From Nitrospira defluvii (lineage in GTDB: Bacteria > Nitrospirota > Nitrospiria > Nitrospirales > Nitrospiraceae): 64,000 nt of DNA. Below the pieces are notes generated by a model that was given only the letters and a program-made list of their open reading frames with translations, made no database searches and was not told the DNA's origin. The DNA is taken from NCBI GenBank assembly GCA_000196815.1, contig FP929003.1, positions 744,001-808,000 of the forward strand. Direction: 5' to 3'. Positions 51,311-63,216 of the stretch are shown piece by piece (positions within the stretch are counted from its first letter, which is position 1; every line of letters starts with the position of its first letter). The position numbers and the translations under genes were made by a program.

Positions 51311-51739
51311 ATGCACATGATCAGCAAACGTCTTCTGGTCGGCAATGCCGATGACGCCAGGAATCCTCCTCCCCAGGTAAGTGCCGTTCTCATGGTGGCT
51401 GAAGAACAAAATGTGACAGTTCCCTCGCGGGTTATCTATGCCAAGATTCCGCTCAAGGAGTTTGGTGAGCCGGCCGCAGCTGCGTTGTATGAGGCTGTAG
51501 AATGGATTGCGTCGCATGTGGCTGGTAATCGATTGATGGTCTGTTGCCGGGTCGGCATGGGGCGATCAGTGTCAGTGGTGATTGCCTATCTATGCTGTAT
51601 TGAGGGAATGGCCTATGATGATGCGGTGAAGCTTGTGTTGACCAGGCGGCCAGGCGGCATGCCGTTGCCGCGCCTCCAAGAGAAGATTCAGGATGTTTGT
51701 CGCCGGCGACAAGCTAGAGTGAATTCATCAACGCCCTAA
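51311..51739 (+). CDS. Dual-specificity protein phosphatase-like protein
   Basis: 142 residues. The phosphatase P-loop is CCRVGMGRS at 78-86, with nucleophile Cys79 and Arg85. The usual His before the nucleophile is replaced by Cys78. The following helix SVSVVIAYLCCIEGM and the AVKLVLTRRPGGMPLP segment fit small DSPs. No clear general-acid Asp is seen upstream (the region IPLKEFGEP has Glu instead). Likely dephosphorylates Tyr/Ser/Thr proteins or other phosphates; the substrate is unknown. Alternative ATG at 51317. Confidence 0.82.
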   Translation: MHMISKRLLVGNADDARNPPPQVSAVLMVAEEQNVTVPSRVIYAKIPLKEFGEPAAAALYEAVEWIASHVAGNRLMVCCRVGMGRSVSVVIAYLCCIEGMAYDDAVKLVLTRRPGGMPLPRLQEKIQDVCRRRQARVNSSTP

Positions 51740-51811
51740 AAGTGGTGTTATTCGGGATGTCCCGATTTGTCCTACTCGTCAGTCCCTCCTCCCCTCTCCG
51801 ACCGATCTCGT

Positions 51812-51817
51812 TATAAT
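51812..51817 (+). promoter_or_regulatory. Perfect -10 element upstream of fpg
   Basis: TATAAT at 51812-51817 without a recognisable -35 at the right distance. It would give a leader of about 105 bases for fpg. The element is listed as possible only. Confidence 0.3.
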
Positions 51818-51928
51818 TGTCTAAATTGATGCCTGGGGACCTATCTCAGGGCGGGGTTGCATTTTAACTCGGCCCCATGGCGTAATTTGCCCTTCATACA
51901 GTCCACTCCGTCGCCGAGAGAATATTTG

Positions 51929-52792
51929 ATGCCTGAGTTGCCGGAAGCCGAAGTAGCCGCGCGTCAATTGCGCGAACGGGTCGTCGGAGCCACCGTCCGT
52001 GATTGCTGGATTGGCCGTGAGGACATCGTGCGAGAAGGGTTGCTTTCTCTGGAACAGTATCGTCAGGCCAAGATTACAGGGGTCGAGCGAAAGGGAAAAA
52101 GCGTAATTCTTCACTTTCTCTGCGGCAAGGAGCCGAGATTTCTCGTCGCAGAGTTAGGTATGACGGGATTATTGCTGTTCCGATCCACCTCGACCAAGCA
52201 TCCCCACCATACCCACTTCGTCCTGCACCTCGATGGTTGTTCTGAGCCCGATATCAGATATTGGAATCCGCGCCGGTTTGGTCGTTTATCGTTGCTTGAC
52301 CAAGCGGGGCTGGAACGATATGTCGCTCGCCGGTTCGGCTATGACCCCCTCACGATCAGTCATGAGCAATTTTTGTGTGTGCTCCGGGCGACACGGAGTC
52401 GGCTGAAGTCTCTCCTGATGCATCAACAAGTGATCGCAGGGATCGGTAACATCTATGCAAATGAGATCCTCTTCCGTTCCTGCCTCCATCCCAATCAGCC
52501 ATCGAATACGATTCCAGAGAAGTCGATCGTACGCTTGCATCAAGTCATGGGCGAGGTGTTACGGGAAGCCATTGCCATGGGAGGGTCGAGCGTGCGCGAT
52601 TATTTTGCGCCGGATGGGACCGAAGGCCAATACAAGAGCAGGCATCTGGTGTATGCCAAGGCCGGTGAGCCCTGCCCGAATGCCTGCGGTACCGTCATTT
52701 GTCGCTCCGTCGGCGAACGAAGTTCGTTTTACTGTCCCACATGCCAGCGAAACGGGCGTCGGCATGCCACAAGGCCTAAAAAGTTTCACTAA
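51929..52792 (+). CDS. mutM: Formamidopyrimidine-DNA glycosylase
   Basis: Removes oxidised purines such as 8-oxoguanine and nicks abasic sites. 287 residues from ATG 51929. The N-terminal catalytic PELPEAE has Pro2 and Glu3 (the more usual form is PELPEVE). The catalytic Lys is in ERKGKSVIL, and HQQVIAGIGNIYANEILF is the helix-two-turn-helix. The C-terminal zinc finger has CPNAC instead of the usual CxxC, then CPTC. The frame is open upstream, but the catalytic Pro must be residue 2, which fixes the start. Confidence 0.94.
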   Translation: MPELPEAEVAARQLRERVVGATVRDCWIGREDIVREGLLSLEQYRQAKITGVERKGKSVILHFLCGKEPRFLVAELGMTGLLLFRSTSTKHPHHTHFVLHLDGCSEPDIRYWNPRRFGRLSLLDQAGLERYVARRFGYDPLTISHEQFLCVLRATRSRLKSLLMHQQVIAGIGNIYANEILFRSCLHPNQPSNTIPEKSIVRLHQVMGEVLREAIAMGGSSVRDYFAPDGTEGQYKSRHLVYAKAGEPCPNACGTVICRSVGERSSFYCPTCQRNGRRHATRPKKFH

Positions 52793-52908
52793 CCGCAACC
52801 CTTGAAGCATCGGAGACAACAATAACGTTATCAATTATTTATGGTGATGAATCTTCGGTGCTCATTATGGTAGGACTTCTGTGCTCGAAGCTTGGGCCTT
52901 TTGGAGGA

Positions 52909-52937
52909 TTGAGGTAATCAGCAGAATTCGGTACTCT
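52909..52937 (+). promoter_or_regulatory. Possible promoter of the citrate-lyase/TCA gene block
   Basis: TTGAGG (52909-52914), a 17-base spacer and TACTCT (52932-52937), upstream of aclB. Both elements are imperfect. A leader of about 40 bases with an AAGGAG just before the ATG would result. Confidence 0.35.
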
Positions 52938-52983
52938 ACCGCTCCGTTTCTCTGCCCTATCACACACCAAGGAGTCGTCAATC

Positions 52984-54183
52984 ATGGCGAAAGTGCTGGA
53001 AGGTCCCGGGATGGGGCTGATGAAGAAGTGGGGGATTAATGTTCCCAATTATGTGGTCGTCACTTCCGTTGATGAGTTGTCCAGGCTCGGTCAAGCCAAT
53101 GAATGGTTGAAGAAATCCAAGCTTGTTGCGAAAGCGCACGAGGCTCTCGGGTCGCGCTTCAAGTTGGGGCTTGTGAAGATCGACTTGGACTTTAAGGCGG
53201 CGGAAGCCGCTACGAAAGAGATGATCGGCCGTCAAGTCGGCAGCATCACCGTGACTCAGGTGATTGTCTCTGAGATGATCCCGCACAAGGAAGAATATTA
53301 TTGCGCGGTGAAATCCACGCGCGAAGGCAGTGAGGTCCTGGTTGCCAATTGCGGCGGGATCGAAGTCGAATCAAATTGGGAACGTGTTAAGAGGCTGTGT
53401 CTTGAGATCGGTCAAGCTCCTTCTCCTGAATCCCTCGAAAAACTGTCGAAAGAGGCAGGATTTAGTGGGCCGCTCGCGAAGAAGGTGGCTGAGTTTGCAG
53501 GGAAAATGTTTGCCTGCTTCGACAGTGAAGATGCGCAATATCTCGAGGTGAACCCGGTCGTCCTTCGTGCTGCCGATGAAGAGCTGGTGGCGCTTGATGC
53601 CGTGACATTGCTCGACGGCGATGCCAAATTTAGGCATCCGGACTGGAATTTCGCTTTTGCGGCGGAATTTGGTCGTGCTTATTCCAAGCAAGAGCTCGAG
53701 GTGATGGCTGTCGATAGCAAAATCAAGGGCTCAGTTAAATTCATCGAAATCCCTGGTGGGGATACAGCGATGTTGCCGGCGGGTGGCGGTGCCAGCGTGT
53801 ACTACTCAGATGCGGTCGTGGCGCGTGGCGGCAAGCTGGCCAATTATGCCGAATACTCCGGTGATCCACCTGATTGGGCCGTTGAGGTCCTCACGGAAAA
53901 AGTCTGTTCTTTGCCGGGAATCAGGAACATCATTGTGGGTGGTGCGATCGCCAACTTCACCGACGTGAAGAAGACGTTCGGAGGGATCATCAACGGCTTC
54001 CGGAAGGCGAAGTCGGAAGGGAAGTTGAAGAACGTAAAGATTTGGGTGCGCCGCGGTGGGCCGCGGGAAAAAGAGGGCCTTGATGCGATGCGTGCGTTGA
54101 AAGAAGAAGGCTTTGACATCAATGTCTTCGACCGCAATACACCGCTCACCGACATTGTCGACAAGGCGCTCCAAGCGAAGTAG
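52984..54183 (+). CDS. aclB: ATP-citrate lyase, beta (small) subunit
   Basis: 399 residues, like the small subunit in Chlorobium. ATP-grasp type fold related to succinyl-CoA synthetase beta: VLEGPGMGLMKKWGINVPNYVVV, LVAKAHEALGSRFKLGLVKID, YLEVNPVVLRA and LALDAVTLLDGD-like ALDAVTLLDGDAKF. Then comes the citrate/CoA-binding half, IPGGDTAMLPAGGGASVYYSDAV and IIVGGAIANFTDVKKTF. With AclA it splits citrate to acetyl-CoA and oxaloacetate, the key step of the reductive TCA cycle. AAGGAG precedes the ATG. aclA follows after 42 bases. Confidence 0.95.
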   Translation: MAKVLEGPGMGLMKKWGINVPNYVVVTSVDELSRLGQANEWLKKSKLVAKAHEALGSRFKLGLVKIDLDFKAAEAATKEMIGRQVGSITVTQVIVSEMIPHKEEYYCAVKSTREGSEVLVANCGGIEVESNWERVKRLCLEIGQAPSPESLEKLSKEAGFSGPLAKKVAEFAGKMFACFDSEDAQYLEVNPVVLRAADEELVALDAVTLLDGDAKFRHPDWNFAFAAEFGRAYSKQELEVMAVDSKIKGSVKFIEIPGGDTAMLPAGGGASVYYSDAVVARGGKLANYAEYSGDPPDWAVEVLTEKVCSLPGIRNIIVGGAIANFTDVKKTFGGIINGFRKAKSEGKLKNVKIWVRRGGPREKEGLDAMRALKEEGFDINVFDRNTPLTDIVDKALQAK

Positions 54184-54225
54184 CCTGCCGCCTATGACCA
54201 ACCGAAGATAAGGGGAGATCCCGAG

Positions 54226-56046
54226 ATGAGTATTCTGGCAAACAAAGACACCCGTGTGGTGATCCAGGGTGGTCAAGCCGGTGTCAACGCTGCCCGCCGT
54301 ATGGCCGAGTTCTGTTATCTCATTAAGCGTCCGCTCAATGTTGAGGCGTTTGTCTACCCACCCGATGCCGGCAAGAGCAATGAGATCCCATACGGCAGTG
54401 GCCTGATCGCCATTCCGGTTTACAAGTCCATTGCTGAAGCCACCAAGCATCATCCGACCCTGAATACCAGTCTCGTATACATTGGTGCAGACCGCGCGAT
54501 GAAGGGTGGCATGGAGGCGCTGGACGATTCTCACATCAAGGTGGTCTCAATGATCACCGAGGGGGTGCCGGAAAAAGATGCCAAGATTCTTGGCGCTCAT
54601 GCGCGCAAGTTGGGGAAGGTCTTTAACGGCCCCTCATCCATTGGTATCATCTCTGCTGGAGCGTGCCGGCTTGGCGTAATTGGCGGTGCGTTCGACAATC
54701 TTGTTCTCTCCAAGCTTTATCGTGAAGGATCGTTCGGCGTCATCACCAAGTCCGGCGGTCTCTCGAACGAAATCATTTGGATCTGCTCTCAGTTTGCCGA
54801 CGGGATCACGACGGCTATCGGTATCGGCGGTGATGCCTATCCTGGCACCGATTACGTCAGTTATCTTGAGATGTTTGAGAACGATCCCCAAACCAAGGCG
54901 GTCGTTATTGTCGGAGAGATGGGCGGCGATCTCGAAGAGCGGGCGGCAGAATGGTATGGCGCGAAAAAGCGACGGGTAAAGCTGATTGCCGTCGTCTCTG
55001 GCTTCTGTCAGGAGAGTTTGCCGAAAGGCATGAAATTCGGTCATGCCGGCGCGAAAGAGGGCATGAAGGGTGAAGGATCAGCTCGGTCCAAGTCCGATGC
55101 GCTGAAGAAAGCCGGGGCCCTCGTGCCGCCAACTTTTGGCGCGCTTGGTCCTGCCATCAAGGAAACTTATCAAGATCTCTTGAAGTCGGGCCAGGTCAAG
55201 GAGCCGGTCGAGCCGGCTATGTTGCCCCGGTTGCCAAAAACCGTCGAGGAGGCGATGAAGGCCGATGAGGTCATGGTTTCGCCGCTGATCCGTACGACCA
55301 TCAGCGATGACCGCGGCGATGAGCCCTGCTACGACGGTTATCCTGCCTCTGAGCTCATTAACAAGGGCTACGAAATTCCTCACGTCATCGGTCTTTTGTG
55401 GGACAAGCGGCTGATCTCGAAGCAAGAGGCTGAAATCATTAAGCGCATCATGATGCTTTCCGCTGATCACGGTCCCTGCGTGAGTGGCGCATACGCGACA
55501 ATTCTTGCGGCTTGTGCCGGGATCGGGCTGTCGCAATCAGTCGCCGCAGGCATGATTATGATTGGCCCGCGCTTCGGCGGTGCGGTCACTGATGCCGGAC
55601 GATTCTTTAAATATGCTGTTGATAGCAAGATGTCGGTCGACGAATTCTTGGCCTACATGAAGAAAAACCATGGGCCGGTTCCGGGAATTGGTCATCGCGT
55701 GAAGAGTCTGCGCAACCCGGACAAGCGGGTGAAGGAATTGGTCGGGTACGTGAAGAGTTTGAACATCAAGACTCCCTGTCTGGATTTCGCGCTGGAAGTG
55801 GAGAAAATTACCTCCGTGAAAAAAGACAATCTGATTCTGAATGTCGATGGGACAATGGCGGCCGTATTGGTCGATATCGGTTTCCCTGTCGACAGCTTGA
55901 ACGGATTCTTCATACTTTCGCGGACCATTGGGCTAATTGGCCATTGGGTCGATCAAAAACGTCAGGATAGCCGCCTGATTCGTTTGTTTGATTATCTCGT
56001 GAATTATGCCGCACCCAAGAGGCGAGAAGTTCCGCCGTTGAAGTAA
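54226..56046 (+). CDS. aclA: ATP-citrate lyase, alpha (large) subunit
   Basis: 606 residues. The N-terminal half resembles succinyl-CoA synthetase alpha: VVIQGGQAGVNAARRMAEF, GPSSIGIISAGACRLG, VITKSGGLSNEIIW and the phosphohistidine His273 in KFGHAGAKEG. The C-terminal 300 residues form a citrate-synthase-like domain with GPCVSGAYATILAACAG, GPRFGGAVTDAGRFF and His490 in GIGHRVKSLRNPDKR. Residues for phosphorylation and citryl-CoA cleavage are present. Located between aclB and aconitase. Confidence 0.96.
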   Translation: MSILANKDTRVVIQGGQAGVNAARRMAEFCYLIKRPLNVEAFVYPPDAGKSNEIPYGSGLIAIPVYKSIAEATKHHPTLNTSLVYIGADRAMKGGMEALDDSHIKVVSMITEGVPEKDAKILGAHARKLGKVFNGPSSIGIISAGACRLGVIGGAFDNLVLSKLYREGSFGVITKSGGLSNEIIWICSQFADGITTAIGIGGDAYPGTDYVSYLEMFENDPQTKAVVIVGEMGGDLEERAAEWYGAKKRRVKLIAVVSGFCQESLPKGMKFGHAGAKEGMKGEGSARSKSDALKKAGALVPPTFGALGPAIKETYQDLLKSGQVKEPVEPAMLPRLPKTVEEAMKADEVMVSPLIRTTISDDRGDEPCYDGYPASELINKGYEIPHVIGLLWDKRLISKQEAEIIKRIMMLSADHGPCVSGAYATILAACAGIGLSQSVAAGMIMIGPRFGGAVTDAGRFFKYAVDSKMSVDEFLAYMKKNHGPVPGIGHRVKSLRNPDKRVKELVGYVKSLNIKTPCLDFALEVEKITSVKKDNLILNVDGTMAAVLVDIGFPVDSLNGFFILSRTIGLIGHWVDQKRQDSRLIRLFDYLVNYAAPKRREVPPLK

Positions 56047-56066
56047 GACGACAATGGTCTGTCGTC
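56047..56066 (+). other. Hairpin immediately after aclA
   Basis: GACGACA (56047-56053), loop ATGGTC and TGTCGTC (56060-56066), starting at the base after the aclA stop codon. No T-tract. Probably a 3'-end or stabilising structure between aclA and aconitase rather than a full terminator. Confidence 0.45.
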
Positions 56067-56160
56067 AAGAGTGATTCGGCAATCCGTTCTAGGAGCTTTT
56101 GCGGTCCCTGACGGTTGACGGTTCTGCTCCAGCGACAGGCATATTATAAGGAGATAAGTC

Positions 56161-60664
<4,504 letters not shown>

Positions 60665-60687
60665 GGGTGTATCCGTTAATTAAGCGT

Positions 60688-60722
60688 CAGGCGTGAGGGA
60701 GAAGCGAATCTCCCCACGCCTG
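60688..60722 (+). terminator. Hairpin after icd
   Basis: Arms CAGGCGTG/CACGCCTG and GGGAGA/TCTCCC with a single bulged A and loop AGCGAA, 23 bases after the icd stop. A short GCTTT follows. It separates icd from the fumarate reductase-like pair and may be a terminator or a processing site. Confidence 0.6.
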
Positions 60723-60747
60723 GCTTTCAGTGGTCCACGAGAGAAAC

Positions 60748-61458
60748 ATGGCACAAGAAGACACCAACGTGATCGATCAGCCGGAAGTATTGCGCCACAA
60801 GATGGTGACGATTGAAATTTCCGGCAAGAAGTATGAAGTGCCGGAAGGTATCACCGTCATCAAGGCATTGTGGCATACGGGTCAGGAGGTGGTGCGCGGA
60901 GCCGGCTGTCTCGGGGGGTTCTGTGGCGCTTGTGCGACCTACTATCGAACCAAGGATGATCCGAAAGTTCGGACCTGCTTGGCTTGCCAGATGGCTGTGG
61001 AAGACGGCATGTCTTTCACCATCATGCCACCGTTTCCTGCTCGCAAGGCTCTATACGACATCCAGTCGCTGAAAGATCCCAAGCAAGACCTCTTCAATCT
61101 CTATCCAGAAGCGCCACTCTGCCGAAATTGCAATGCATGTACGGAAGCGTGTCCCCAAAAGATTGATGTGCGTGAAGGGGTTTGGAAAGCAGTGTTCGGG
61201 GATTTTAAGAGCGTCTCCGAGATGTTCATGGATTGTGTCATGTGCGGGATGTGCACGCCTGTTTGCATCGCCGACATCGCTCCCAATCTTGTCGCCCTGT
61301 ATGTCAGCCGGGCGCAAGGTGCTCATTTCACCGAGAAGCCGCAGGGGTTGGACATTCGGATCAAGGAAATTCAGGACGGCCGTTTCAAGGATGAATGGAA
61401 CAAAGTGCTCGCAATGAACGAACAGGAGCTGGCCGACCACTGCGCGAAAGTGAAGTAA
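60748..61458 (+). CDS. Fumarate reductase/succinate dehydrogenase-type iron-sulfur subunit
   Basis: 236 residues from ATG 60748. A plant-type ferredoxin domain has Cys54, 59, 62 and 77 or 80 (GAGCLGGFCGAC, RTCLAC) for [2Fe-2S]. A C-terminal domain holds two CxxCxxCxxxC sets: Cys125/128/131/135 and Cys163/166/169/173. Both look like [4Fe-4S], whereas ordinary SdhB/FrdB have one [4Fe-4S] and one [3Fe-4S]. It passes electrons to the flavoprotein encoded 69 bases downstream. No membrane anchor subunit is adjacent, so the complex may be soluble or use an anchor elsewhere. Confidence 0.85.
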   Translation: MAQEDTNVIDQPEVLRHKMVTIEISGKKYEVPEGITVIKALWHTGQEVVRGAGCLGGFCGACATYYRTKDDPKVRTCLACQMAVEDGMSFTIMPPFPARKALYDIQSLKDPKQDLFNLYPEAPLCRNCNACTEACPQKIDVREGVWKAVFGDFKSVSEMFMDCVMCGMCTPVCIADIAPNLVALYVSRAQGAHFTEKPQGLDIRIKEIQDGRFKDEWNKVLAMNEQELADHCAKVK

Positions 61459-61527
61459 TGCCTCGTGCCGTCAGCCGGTCCAGGGCAGATATGCCTGACG
61501 ACTGTGCTCCGTGCTGAAAGCGAAACC

Positions 61528-63129
61528 ATGGATATTCACGCACTCCAACAGATCGTCCACCAGACTCGGGATGCTCGTCGCAAGCAAACGATCCCGAAGT
61601 TCGCTCCTGCTGATCGCGACCAGCTGATCCATAAGTATCATCCTGATTACCGCACCAGCGCCTATCGCTCGATTCGATTCGGCCCGAACAAGAATGACAA
61701 AACGGTCGTTGAACTCGCCGCTCTTCTCGAAGGGGATAGCTCCATCTCTGAAAGTCTTGATCTGACTCCACACTACACGACGGATGTCCTGGTCGTCGGA
61801 GGCGGTGGCGCAGGGTGCGCGGCAGCTTTGCATGCCTATGGTACCGGTGCGAAGGTGATTCTGGCCACGAAGCTGAGACTCGGCGACTCCAATAGTGTGA
61901 TGGCGCAAGGCGGAATGCAAATTTCCGTTGCGCCGGAAGATTCTCCAGTCACCCATTTTCTTGACACCCTCAAGGGTGGCCATATGCAGAACGACCATGA
62001 ATTGCTCAAGGTCATGGTCGAGGATGGGCCGTCCATTGCAAAGTGGTTGATTGAATTGGGTGTGCTGTTTGATCGACAGGCCGACGGAAATCTCCACGTA
62101 AAGAAAGGGGGCGGAAGTTCTAAGCCTCGCCTTCTGACTTGTTCAGACTATACCGGCTTAGAGATCATGCGTGTCCTCAAAGACGAGGTCCTGAATCAAA
62201 AGATTCAGCTCCTGGAATTCTGCGCGGCCGTTGAATTGCTCAGCGACGACAACGGGCATTGCACAGGCGCCATATTTAAGGATCTCGACAATCACAGACA
62301 GGTGGTGGTGGCTGCGAAGTCTGTGATTCTCGCGACCGGTGGAATCGGCCGGTTGCACATCCAAGGATTTCCTACCAGCAATCACTATGGCGCGACGGGC
62401 GACGGGTTGTGCCTCTCCTACCGAATCGGAGCGAAGCTGGATCACATTGATACGTTCCAGTATCATCCTTCAGGCGCAGTCTATCCAGAGCAATTGATCG
62501 GGGCGTTGGTGACTGAGGGCATCCGGTCGGAAGGCGGTCACTTGGTCAACGCCAAGGGTGAAAGGTTCGTAAACGAATTGGATACTCGTGATGTTGTGTC
62601 TTCCTCGATTATTCGTGAGTGCGAGGAGGGCCGTGGTATTCGCACCATGTCCGGTCGCGTCGGGGTGTGGTTGGACACGCCGTTGCTCGATGCAGAGCAT
62701 GGGCCCGGAACGGTGGAGAAGCACTTTCCAGCCATGATGATGCAGTTTGAGCGGTTCGGCATCGACATCAGCAAGGATCCTGTCCTCATTTATCCGACGT
62801 TGCACTATCAGAACGGCGGAGTGAAAATCGATGCCAACTCAGAAACCAACGTGAAGAATCTCTTCGTGGCCGGAGAAGCTTCCGGTGGATTGCACGGACG
62901 GAATCGCTTGATGGGGAATTCGCTACTAGACCTCATGGTGTTTGGAAAGCGCTCTGGGTTGACAGCGGCGTCGCGCGCTGGATCCATGTCACAAGGCAAG
63001 CTCACTCTCCAACATCTGCGACGATTCCGGGCGGAGGCCAAGCAGCACGGCAGCTCCAGTGGTGTGATCTCTCCGATGATTCTCCCTGCCTATACGCGAA
63101 AAGAACCAGAGCGTACGGCGAATAGCTAA
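61528..63129 (+). CDS. Fumarate reductase/succinate dehydrogenase-type flavoprotein subunit
   Basis: 533 residues from ATG 61528. About 80 N-terminal residues precede the FAD motif DVLVVGGGGAGCAAALHAY. The site that is a covalent-FAD His in E. coli FrdA/SdhA (SHTVAxxGG) is Asn122 here (DSNSVMAQGG), so FAD is probably bound non-covalently. Catalytic segments are QYHPSGAVYP, EGIRSEGGHLVN, FVNELDTRDVVSSSI, YPTLHYQNGGV and GEASGGLHGRNRLMGNSLLDLMVFG. In a reductive cycle it would reduce fumarate to succinate, feeding sucC next door. Direction cannot be proven from sequence. Confidence 0.88.
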   Translation: MDIHALQQIVHQTRDARRKQTIPKFAPADRDQLIHKYHPDYRTSAYRSIRFGPNKNDKTVVELAALLEGDSSISESLDLTPHYTTDVLVVGGGGAGCAAALHAYGTGAKVILATKLRLGDSNSVMAQGGMQISVAPEDSPVTHFLDTLKGGHMQNDHELLKVMVEDGPSIAKWLIELGVLFDRQADGNLHVKKGGGSSKPRLLTCSDYTGLEIMRVLKDEVLNQKIQLLEFCAAVELLSDDNGHCTGAIFKDLDNHRQVVVAAKSVILATGGIGRLHIQGFPTSNHYGATGDGLCLSYRIGAKLDHIDTFQYHPSGAVYPEQLIGALVTEGIRSEGGHLVNAKGERFVNELDTRDVVSSSIIRECEEGRGIRTMSGRVGVWLDTPLLDAEHGPGTVEKHFPAMMMQFERFGIDISKDPVLIYPTLHYQNGGVKIDANSETNVKNLFVAGEASGGLHGRNRLMGNSLLDLMVFGKRSGLTAASRAGSMSQGKLTLQHLRRFRAEAKQHGSSSGVISPMILPAYTRKEPERTANS

Positions 63130-63216
63130 TAATGGCGGCTGGTTCTGTAAGAGGACTCCGCCGATAGTCACGCTCTACGCCATTTGTCATGAGCCAATAG
63201 CTCTTATGAGGTTTCG

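Noticed and set aside
53806-54534. 242-residue minus-strand frame across aclB/aclA
   Set aside because: It spans two real genes in antisense and has no domain.
56115-56147. TTGACG...TATTAT as a promoter for aconitase
   Set aside because: The spacing is 21 bases and the -10 overlaps the Shine-Dalgarno; a transcript from it would lack the ribosome site.
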